Source: CADEED01 sp036274075
GTDB taxonomy: Bacteria > Pseudomonadota > Gammaproteobacteria > Steroidobacterales > Steroidobacteraceae
Assembly (NCBI GenBank): GCA_036274075.1
Contig: DASUGK010000149.1
Span: 1-64,000 of the forward strand
Length of the DNA stretch: 64,000 nucleotides
Direction of reading: 5' to 3'
Position 1 is the stretch's first letter. Every line of letters starts with the position of its first letter. Position numbers and translations under genes: made by a program. Positions 30,323-37,210 of the stretch are shown here, one piece after another. The notes under the pieces were generated by a model. It worked only from the letters and a program-made list of their open reading frames with translations. It was not told where the DNA came from and made no database searches.

Positions 30323-31024
30323 ATGGGCAAGACCGGCGTGGTGGTGCGAAATATCCGGCGGGCTCCCGCCGAGGCCGTGGCGCAGCTCGCGAAGTTCGGC
30401 GTCGCGACCATTCACGAAGCCATGGGGCGCACCGGGCTGCTTGCGCCGTACATGCGTCCTATCTACCCGGGAGCGCGTGTCTGCGGCACGGCGGTGACGG
30501 CGCTGGGCCATCCGGGCGACAACTGGATGCTGCACGTGGCGGCCGAGATGCTCCGGCCGGGCGACCTCGTGGTGTTCGCGCTGCCGTCGCCTGACGATCA
30601 TGGGTTCTTCGGCGAGTTGCTCGCAACCTCGTTCCGCGCTCGCGGCGGGCTCGGCCTCGTCATCGATGCCGGTGTCCGCGACATCTCCGAGCTGCACCAG
30701 ATGAATTTCCCGGTGTGGTCGAAGGCCGTGCATGCCAAGGGCACGATCAAGGCCACGGTGGGCTCGGTCAACGTGCCCGTGACCTGCGCCGGCGCGCTGG
30801 TCAACCCGGGCGATGTCATCGTGGGTGACGACGACGGCGTGGTGGTGGTGCCCGCGGCGAAGGCGGCCGAGGTCGCGCAGGCCTCGCAGGCACGCGAGGA
30901 GAAGGAGGCCGCGACACGTGCGCGCCTCAAGACTGGCGAATTGGGGCTCGACATCTACGGCATGCGCGACAAGCTCGCGGCCGCCGGATTGGTGTACTAC
31001 GACAACCTCGAAGACGTGAAATGA
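30323..31024 (+). CDS. ligK: 4-carboxy-4-hydroxy-2-oxoadipate aldolase (LigK), 233 aa
   Basis: This RraA-fold class II aldolase has the active-site region GVRDISEL (about 115-125) with the Arg-Asp pair that binds substrate and metal, and a C-terminal helical tail typical of LigK/HMG aldolases. It splits the last pathway intermediate into pyruvate and oxaloacetate and usually also decarboxylates oxaloacetate. It starts 12 bases after ligU. RraA itself is shorter and lacks the tail. Confidence 0.93.
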   Translation: MGKTGVVVRNIRRAPAEAVAQLAKFGVATIHEAMGRTGLLAPYMRPIYPGARVCGTAVTALGHPGDNWMLHVAAEMLRPGDLVVFALPSPDDHGFFGELLATSFRARGGLGLVIDAGVRDISELHQMNFPVWSKAVHAKGTIKATVGSVNVPVTCAGALVNPGDVIVGDDDGVVVVPAAKAAEVAQASQAREEKEAATRARLKTGELGLDIYGMRDKLAAAGLVYYDNLEDVK

Positions 31025-31036
31025 TCACTGGCCGCG

Positions 31037-31918
31037 ATGACACGTAACCCCGACAAGAGCTGCCTGCCGCCGGACCCGAACCCGGTGAAACCCGCGCTGG
31101 TATTGCCGCCGGGCGCCTGCGACGCGCACTGCCATGTGTTCGGGCCGGCGCATAAATTCCCGTACGCGGCCGACCGCAGTTACACGCCGCCGGATGCGCC
31201 GGTGGAGCATCTGCGCAAGTTGCATGCGCACCTGGGCATCAGCCGCGCGGTGATCGTGCACGCCAGTTGCCACGGCAGCGAGATGGACGTGACGCTGGAC
31301 GCCATCGCGTCCAGCAACGACACGTACCGCGGCGTCGCCGTGGTGGAAGATGCGGTGACGGACCGCGAGCTCGAGCGGCTGCATGCCGGTGGCATCCGCG
31401 GCATACGCTTCAATTTCGTGAAGCACCTGGGCGGCGTGCCCGACCTCGCGGTGTTCTACCGGCTGCTGGCGCGCATAAAGCCGCTGGGCTGGCACATCGT
31501 GCTGCACTTCGACGCGGGCGATCTCATCGAGCAGCAGGCGCTGCTCAAGCGCATCGACGTGCCGTTCATCATCGATCACATGGGCCGAGTGAAGGCGGTC
31601 GATGGCCTGCAGCAGAAGCCGTTCCAGGAATTGCTGGCGCTGTTCCGCGGCAATCCGCTGGCCTGGATCAAGATCTGCGGCGCGGAGCGCGTGTCCGTGG
31701 GAAAACGCCCCTTCCGCGATGCCGTGCCCTTCGCGCAGGCGCTGATCGACATCGATCCGGGCCGGCTGCTGTGGGGTACCGACTGGCCGCATCCCAACAT
31801 CAGCAAGGACATGCCAAACGACGGCGAACTGGTGGACCTGCTGGGTGAGATGTGCCCGGATGCGGCGGTGCGCAGGCGGATACTGGTCGATAATCCGACC
31901 CGGATGTACTGGTCATAA
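31037..31918 (+). CDS. ligI: 2-pyrone-4,6-dicarboxylate hydrolase (LigI), 293 aa
   Basis: This is an amidohydrolase-superfamily lactonase that opens 2-pyrone-4,6-dicarboxylate to 4-oxalomesaconate. The HxH pair is His31/His33 (CDAHCHVFGP), and the catalytic Asp249 lies in WGTDWPHPN, matching Asp248 of LigI from Sphingobium. These enzymes work without a metal. The gene sits 12 bases after ligK in the same operon. Confidence 0.95.
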   Translation: MTRNPDKSCLPPDPNPVKPALVLPPGACDAHCHVFGPAHKFPYAADRSYTPPDAPVEHLRKLHAHLGISRAVIVHASCHGSEMDVTLDAIASSNDTYRGVAVVEDAVTDRELERLHAGGIRGIRFNFVKHLGGVPDLAVFYRLLARIKPLGWHIVLHFDAGDLIEQQALLKRIDVPFIIDHMGRVKAVDGLQQKPFQELLALFRGNPLAWIKICGAERVSVGKRPFRDAVPFAQALIDIDPGRLLWGTDWPHPNISKDMPNDGELVDLLGEMCPDAAVRRRILVDNPTRMYWS

Positions 31919-31934
31919 CGCACGGGTTGCGAAC

Positions 31935-32852
31935 ATGACGGCGCCGCGCATCGGATTCCTGGGTTTCGGCGAAGTGGGGCAGCGGTTCGCGGCTGACCTG
32001 CGCAAGGCATCCGCAAGCATCGAGCTCGCGACTTTCGACTTGTTGCTCCACCAGGCAGCGGCAGGAGAGGCGATGCGCCGGCACGCGTCGGCGCAGCGCG
32101 TGGAGCTCACCGCCGATGCCGGCATGCTGGCCGCGGCGAGCACGCTGGTTTTCAGCGCGGTGACGGCCGACCAGGCGCTGGATGCCGCGCGTGCGCTCGC
32201 GTCCCGGCCGCTCGCGGATGCGTGGGTGGTCGACGTGAATTCCGCCGCACCGCAGACCAAGATCGAGTGCGCGAAATTGATTGGCGAGGCAGGCGGGCGC
32301 TACGTCGAAGCCGCCGTCATGACCTCGGTGCCTCCGCACGGCGTACGCGTGCCGATGCTGCTGGGAGGCGTGCACGCCGCCGAGGCAGAGGCAATGCTGC
32401 GCGGGCTCGGTTTCGTGGCGGAGACGGTGTCGGCAGATCTCGGCGTGGCGTCGGCCATCAAGCTGTGCCGCAGCGTCATCATCAAGGGCCTGGAGTCCCT
32501 GGTGATCGAGAGCTTCACCGCGGCGCGCACGCTGGGAGTCGAAGAACGCGTGCTGGCCTCGCTGCAGGAGACGTATCCGCAGTTCGACTGGGAGAAGCAA
32601 GGCGACTACCTGTTCTCGCGCGTGATACAGCATGGCAAGCGCCGCGCGGAGGAGATGCGCGCCAGTGCGCAGATGATCGACGCCACTGGCGTCGGCGGCG
32701 TCATGGCGACAGCCATTGCGCAACGCCAGGCCGGCGTGGCCCAACGACGTGCCGCGGGCGCTTTTGCCGAACCCACCAGCCTCAAACCCTGGCGCCAGCG
32801 CGCCGACGAGATGCTCGTCTCGACCGATGCCGCCGGCCGCGGCAGAAAATAG
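31935..32852 (+). CDS. 6-phosphogluconate dehydrogenase-like, DUF1932 protein, 305 aa
   Basis: The ATG at 31935 opens an NAD(P)-binding Rossmann domain (IGFLGFGEVGQRF, about 5-20) of the 6PGDH/3-hydroxyisobutyrate dehydrogenase type, followed by a helical DUF1932 C-terminal domain (about 190-260). The canonical pathway has no step for it, although it lies between ligI and ligJ. It could reduce or oxidise a 2-hydroxy or 2-oxo acid intermediate or clear a side product. The stop is followed by a short GC-rich stretch resembling half of the dispersed palindromes (32853-32864). Confidence 0.8.
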   Translation: MTAPRIGFLGFGEVGQRFAADLRKASASIELATFDLLLHQAAAGEAMRRHASAQRVELTADAGMLAAASTLVFSAVTADQALDAARALASRPLADAWVVDVNSAAPQTKIECAKLIGEAGGRYVEAAVMTSVPPHGVRVPMLLGGVHAAEAEAMLRGLGFVAETVSADLGVASAIKLCRSVIIKGLESLVIESFTAARTLGVEERVLASLQETYPQFDWEKQGDYLFSRVIQHGKRRAEEMRASAQMIDATGVGGVMATAIAQRQAGVAQRRAAGAFAEPTSLKPWRQRADEMLVSTDAAGRGRK

Positions 32853-32871
32853 ATCCGTCCCCTTCTTCACC

Positions 32872-33885
32872 ATGATCATCGATTGTCACGGGCACTACAC
32901 CACGGCACCCGAACCGCTGAACGCCTGGCGCAAGCAGCAGACCGAGGCGTTGAAGACGCCAGGGCTGGCGCCGGCCAAGGGCAGCATCACCATCAGCGAC
33001 GACCAGATCCGCGACAGCCTCGAGAACGCGCAGTTGAAGCTGCAGCGTTCGCGCGGCACCGACGTGACGATTTTCTCGCCGCGCGCCAGCGCCATGGGCC
33101 ACCACGTGGGCAACGAAGCCACGAGCCGGCACTGGACCGAGCACTGCAATGAGCTCATTCATCGCGTCTGCAAGCTCTACCCGGAGAATTTCGTCGGCGT
33201 GTGCCAGTTGCCGCAGTCGCCCGGCGCCGATCCGCGCGGCGTGATCCCGGAGCTCGAGCGCTGCGTGAAGGAATTCGGCTTCGTGGGCTGCAACCTCAAC
33301 CCGGATCCCTCCGGCGGCAAGTTCTCCGAACCGCCGTTGACCGATCGCTGGTGGTACCCGGTGTACGAGAAACTCTGCGAGCTCGACGTCCCGGCAATGG
33401 TGCACGTGAGCCAGGCCTGCAACCCGGCGTTCCACACGACGGGCTCGTACTACCTGAGCGCCGACACCGTGGCGTTCATGCAGCTCCTGATGTCGGACCT
33501 GTTCAAGGATTTCCCGAAGCTGCGTTTCATCATTCCGCACGGCGGCGGAGCCGTGCCATTCCACTGGGGCCGCTTCCGCGGCATCGCGCAGGACCAGAAA
33601 CGCCCGCCGCTGCCCGAGCTCATGAAGGACAACGTGTTCTTCGACACCTGCGTCTACCACCAGCCCGGCATCGACCTGCTGCTGAAAGTCGTCCCGATCG
33701 ACAACATCCTGTTCGCCTCCGAGATGGTCGGCGCCGTGCGCGGCATCGATCCCGAGACCGGCTTCTACTACGACGACACCAAGCGCTACATCGACGGCTC
33801 TTCGCTGAGCGCCACGGACAAGCAGAAGATCTTCGAAGGCAACATCCGCCGCGTGTTTCCTCGATTGGGGAGGGGACAGATTTGA
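32872..33885 (+). CDS. ligJ: 4-oxalomesaconate hydratase (LigJ), 337 aa
   Basis: An ACMSD-like amidohydrolase-superfamily enzyme. It has HxH as His6/His8 (IIDCHGHYT), a barrel His in MVHVSQ, a further His in IPHGGGAVP and FASEMVGAV near the C-terminus. It hydrates 4-oxalomesaconate to the LigK substrate. The last residues (about GRGQI) and the stop codon are encoded by a dispersed palindrome, so the natural C-terminus seems to have been replaced. The sequence before the ATG has no good ribosome binding site. Confidence 0.93.
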   Translation: MIIDCHGHYTTAPEPLNAWRKQQTEALKTPGLAPAKGSITISDDQIRDSLENAQLKLQRSRGTDVTIFSPRASAMGHHVGNEATSRHWTEHCNELIHRVCKLYPENFVGVCQLPQSPGADPRGVIPELERCVKEFGFVGCNLNPDPSGGKFSEPPLTDRWWYPVYEKLCELDVPAMVHVSQACNPAFHTTGSYYLSADTVAFMQLLMSDLFKDFPKLRFIIPHGGGAVPFHWGRFRGIAQDQKRPPLPELMKDNVFFDTCVYHQPGIDLLLKVVPIDNILFASEMVGAVRGIDPETGFYYDDTKRYIDGSSLSATDKQKIFEGNIRRVFPRLGRGQI

Positions 33886-33895
33886 AATCTGTCCC
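33873..33895. repeat. Perfect 23-bp palindrome (REP-like element C)
   Basis: GGGACAGATTT and AAATCTGTCCC flank a single G, giving 11 + 1 + 11 paired bases. It lies across the ligJ stop (TGA at 33883-33885) and ends 4 bases before the aldo/keto reductase start. Its design (a GGGG-rich edge, AT-rich centre, one odd base) matches the tandem element at 45060-45107. It could act as a transcript-stabilising or attenuating hairpin between the two genes. Confidence 0.65.
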
Positions 33896-33899
33896 GAGG

Positions 33900-34898
33900 A
33901 TGCAGACGCGCAAGCTCGGGCCTTACGAGGTCACGGCGATAGGGTTCGGTTGCATGAACCTCTCGCATGGTTACGGGCCGCCGCTGCCGCGCGAGATGGC
34001 CGAGCGCGTGATCCGCCGCGCGCTCGACCTGGGTGTCACGCATTTCGACACCGCGGCGCTGTACGGCTTCGGTGCCAACGAGCAGCTGGTCGGCGAGGTG
34101 CTGGGCAAGCGCCCCGACAATGTCATCGTCGCCAGCAAGTGCGGCCTGTTCGGTCGCGGCGGCAAACGCGTGATCGACGGCCGCCCCGAGGCCATCCACG
34201 CCATCTGCAATGAATCGCTGCGCAACCTGCGCACTGATCGCATCGATCTGTACTACCTGCATCGCTGGGACAAGGTCGTGCCCATCGAAGACAGCGTCGG
34301 CGCGCTCGCGGACCTGAAGCGGGCCGGCAAGATCCGCGCGATCGGCCTCTCCGAAGTGGGCGCGGCCACGTTGCGCAAGGCGCACGCCGAACATCCCATC
34401 GTCGCGGTGCAGTCCGAATATTCGTTGTGGACCCGAAATCCGGAGATCGCCGTGCTGGAGGAGTGCCGGCGGATCGGCGCCGCGCTGGTCGCCTTCAGCC
34501 CGCTGGGACGAGGTTTTCTCACCGGCGCACTGCGCAATCCTGCCGAACTCGCCGATGGAGACCTCAGGCGCGGCATGCCGCGCTTCCAGAGCCCGAACTT
34601 CGAGGAAAACCGCCGCCTGATGCAGCCGCTGGATGAGATTGCCGCCGCCGCGGGCTGCACGCGCGCGCAACTGGCGCTGGCCTGGGTGCTCGAACGGCAC
34701 CCGCACGCGCTGGTCATTCCGGGCACCACGCGCGAGTCGCACCTGGTCGAAAACTGTGGTGCGGACGCGATTCGTCTCGATGCCGCAACGCTTCGGCGCC
34801 TCGACGAGCTCCTGCCCCCCGGCAGAGCACTAGGTGAGCGTTATCCGCCTGCGACGCAGGTCGAAAATGACACCGAAATTATTGGTCAAAGGCCTTGA
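33900..34898 (+). CDS. Aldo/keto reductase, 332 aa
   Basis: An NADPH-dependent (beta/alpha)8 reductase of the AKR13-like group. The catalytic tetrad is visible: Asp50 and Tyr55 (FDTAALYG), Lys80 (ASKCG) and His121 (YYLHRW). The cofactor-binding region near the C-terminus reads IPGTTRESH. It follows ligJ after the palindrome and may reduce an aromatic aldehyde or sugar, but the substrate is not known. An upstream in-frame extension of about 230 codons is an alternative-frame artefact inside ligJ. Confidence 0.9.
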   Translation: MQTRKLGPYEVTAIGFGCMNLSHGYGPPLPREMAERVIRRALDLGVTHFDTAALYGFGANEQLVGEVLGKRPDNVIVASKCGLFGRGGKRVIDGRPEAIHAICNESLRNLRTDRIDLYYLHRWDKVVPIEDSVGALADLKRAGKIRAIGLSEVGAATLRKAHAEHPIVAVQSEYSLWTRNPEIAVLEECRRIGAALVAFSPLGRGFLTGALRNPAELADGDLRRGMPRFQSPNFEENRRLMQPLDEIAAAAGCTRAQLALAWVLERHPHALVIPGTTRESHLVENCGADAIRLDAATLRRLDELLPPGRALGERYPPATQVENDTEIIGQRP

Positions 34899-34919
34899 AT
34901 CGTATAGGCTTGCCGCCCT

Positions 34920-36023
34920 ATGACAGACCCGACTCCCGCGACCGCGGAAACGACTCCTCCCCGCCGAAACGACGCCCGCAAAACCGTCCGCATCGTGATG
35001 CAGGAATTCCTGCGCCGCGACTCCTTCATGCCCGTCCTGCGACTGCTGCTGGACCTCGCATTCCTCGGCGTGTGCATCGCCGGCGCGTGTTACTTCAGCG
35101 CCTGGTGGGCCAAGGCCCTCATGGTGGTGCCGGCTTCGGTCGCCATCGCGCGCCTGTTCGTCATCGGACATGACGCCTGCCATGGCAGCTACACGCGTTA
35201 CGACTGGTTGAACAAACTCGTCGGGCGCATCGCCTTCCTGCCGTCACTGACGCCGTTCTCGCTCTGGGACGTCGGCCACAACGTGGCGCATCATGGCTTC
35301 ACCAACCTCAAGGGCCGCGACCAGGTGTGGGTGCCGATGTCACCGGAAGAGTGGCAGGCCGCTTCGAAATTCCGCCGCTTCATGGAGCGTATCTACCGCT
35401 CCGGCTGGGGCCAGGGCCTCTACTACACCATCGAGATGTGGTGGAAGAAGCTCATCCTGCCGACGAAGAAACACGTCGGCGTGCGCCGCGCGATTTTCTA
35501 CTGGGACAACGTGCTCGTGCTGGGCGTCGGCGCGGTGTGGATCACCGGCCTCGTGCTCTGGGCCGTGTACGGCGATCACTCGATCACCTGGACGCTGCTG
35601 TGCGGGTTCGTACTGCCGTTCCTGGCGTTCAACTGCATCATGGGCTTCGTGATCTACGTGCAGCACACGCATCCGGAAGTCGCCTGGTTCGACAAGCGCG
35701 ATGAGTGGCAGAAGCGCCTCGGCTTCATCACCACCACCGTGAACGTCGTCGTGCCGAAGCGCATGGGCGAAATCCTGCACGACATCCTCGAACACGGCGC
35801 GCACCACGTGAACACCGGCGTGCCGTTGTATCGCCTGCGCGCGGCGCAGACCGCGCTCAAGAACGCGGTGCCCCAGCTGGCGCGCGTCTACGTGCTCACC
35901 TGGAAGCGTTACTGGGCGACGGTGCGCACCTGCAAGATCTACGACTACGCCAACCATCGCTGGATGGACTTCAAGGGCCACGTGACGGCGGCGCCGCTGT
36001 TCCCGGAACCGGCTGCAGCGTAA
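34920..36023 (+). CDS. Membrane fatty acid desaturase, 367 aa
   Basis: An integral membrane di-iron desaturase/hydroxylase. The three histidine boxes are HDACH (about 83), HNVAHH (about 120) and HGAHH (about 300). Hydrophobic segments before and between the boxes (about 40-80, 195-245) give a four-helix topology. Likely substrate: acyl lipid or acyl-CoA, inserting a double bond. The gene seems monocistronic, ending in an intrinsic terminator at 36043. Confidence 0.92.
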   Translation: MTDPTPATAETTPPRRNDARKTVRIVMQEFLRRDSFMPVLRLLLDLAFLGVCIAGACYFSAWWAKALMVVPASVAIARLFVIGHDACHGSYTRYDWLNKLVGRIAFLPSLTPFSLWDVGHNVAHHGFTNLKGRDQVWVPMSPEEWQAASKFRRFMERIYRSGWGQGLYYTIEMWWKKLILPTKKHVGVRRAIFYWDNVLVLGVGAVWITGLVLWAVYGDHSITWTLLCGFVLPFLAFNCIMGFVIYVQHTHPEVAWFDKRDEWQKRLGFITTTVNVVVPKRMGEILHDILEHGAHHVNTGVPLYRLRAAQTALKNAVPQLARVYVLTWKRYWATVRTCKIYDYANHRWMDFKGHVTAAPLFPEPAAA

Positions 36024-36042
36024 GAAACGCGGGTTGATGATG

Positions 36043-36072
36043 ACGGCGCCGTCCCCGGCGCCGTTTTCATTT
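36043..36072 (+). terminator. Intrinsic terminator after the desaturase gene
   Basis: ACGGCGCC (36043-36050) pairs with GGCGCCGT (36057-36064) around a 6-base loop, followed by a T-rich tract (TTTTCATTT). It lies between convergent genes. Confidence 0.8.
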
Positions 36073-36091
36073 GTGGGCCCGAAGTGCCCCG

Positions 36092-37015
36092 TCAAATTTC
36101 CCGCGTCAGCTTGACGATCATCTCGCGCAGCCAGGTATGCGCGGGATCGGCCTCGTGCCGCTTGTGCCATAGCAGGACTTCCTGCGTGTGCGGCACCTCG
36201 AAGGGCAGCGGCAACACGCGGATGGGCAGGGCGTCGAGATAGAGCTGGGCGACGCGCTCCGGCAGCGTCGCGGCCAGCGTCGAGCCGGGCAGCACCAGCG
36301 GCAATTGCAGCAGGCTGGGAAGCGTCAGGTGGATGCGGATGTCGATGTTCAGCAGGTGACGCACCAGCTGGTCCGCGGCGCCGGTGTAGCCACCCGGCCG
36401 TCCGAACATGTGCTGCAACCCCACGTACTGGTCGAGCGTGAGCGAGTCGCCCACCGTCGGGTGATCCTTGCTGACCGCGCACACCCATCTCACCGAACGC
36501 AGCGGCAGGGACCGGATGCTGTCGGGATATGCCCGCAGGTCGAACATGTGCAGGCTCTCGAGGCACAGGCACAGGTCCGCCTCGCCGTATTCGAGCCGCG
36601 AGAGCGCGGTCGGCGACACCATCTCGATGTGCACGTCGAGCTCGGGAGCCTCGGTGGCCAGGGTGCGCAGCAGGGGCGGCAGCACGCCGGGCACGGCTTC
36701 CTCGGACATGATGACCGTGAAATCGCGGCGCGCCGTCTTGGGATCGAAGGTGGGCTGCGTGCCCAGCATCATCTGGATGCGCAGCAGTGCTTCGCGCACC
36801 GGCTCGACCAGCGACTCGCCGCGCGAGGTCAATTCCATCTCGCGGCCGACGCGCACCAGCAGCGGATCGTTGAAGTATTCGCGCAGCTTGTGCAGCGCGG
36901 CGCTCATCGCCGGTTGCGAAACAAATACACGTTCGGCGGCGCGCGTCACGTTCTTCTCGCGGAGCAATGCGTCGAGCGCAATGAGCAGGTTGAGATCGAA
37001 GCGATTGAGCTGCAT
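36092..37015 (-). CDS. LysR-family regulator (NodD-like), 307 aa
   Basis: The winged helix at about 5-65 begins RFDLNLLIALDALL and has VSQPAMSAALHKLRE as the recognition helix region, characteristic of the NodD/PcpR-like LysR subgroup that senses aromatic compounds. The effector domain covers about 90-300. It is divergent from the TonB-dependent receptor gene at 37211, so it may control uptake. It is also the closest LysR gene to the lig operons. Confidence 0.9.
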   Translation of the reverse strand: MQLNRFDLNLLIALDALLREKNVTRAAERVFVSQPAMSAALHKLREYFNDPLLVRVGREMELTSRGESLVEPVREALLRIQMMLGTQPTFDPKTARRDFTVIMSEEAVPGVLPPLLRTLATEAPELDVHIEMVSPTALSRLEYGEADLCLCLESLHMFDLRAYPDSIRSLPLRSVRWVCAVSKDHPTVGDSLTLDQYVGLQHMFGRPGGYTGAADQLVRHLLNIDIRIHLTLPSLLQLPLVLPGSTLAATLPERVAQLYLDALPIRVLPLPFEVPHTQEVLLWHKRHEADPAHTWLREMIVKLTREI

Positions 37016-37210
37016 GTCCGTGAATCATAACGGACAAGCGCAGCCCTCACGGGATTTCCCGATCAGTTGAGCCCCCATTCGGCGTGGGTGGAGTCCCGCC
37101 GGGGCGAAAGCGGTCTTATCGCTGGCAAGAGGGGGAACTGTGGCGCTGATGCGTCGGCGTTGCGAGCTCCCAGGGGTATGCCATATCAACCTGGCCATAG
37201 GGAGTTCGCA
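37016..37210. promoter_or_regulatory. Divergent LysR/TonB-receptor promoter region
   Basis: In the 195 bases between the two starts, GTCCGT (37016-37021) and ACGGAC (37030-37035) form an inverted repeat with 8 bases between, immediately before the LysR start codon. It could be an autoregulatory operator or leader hairpin. GGGAG precedes the receptor ATG. Confidence 0.4.
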
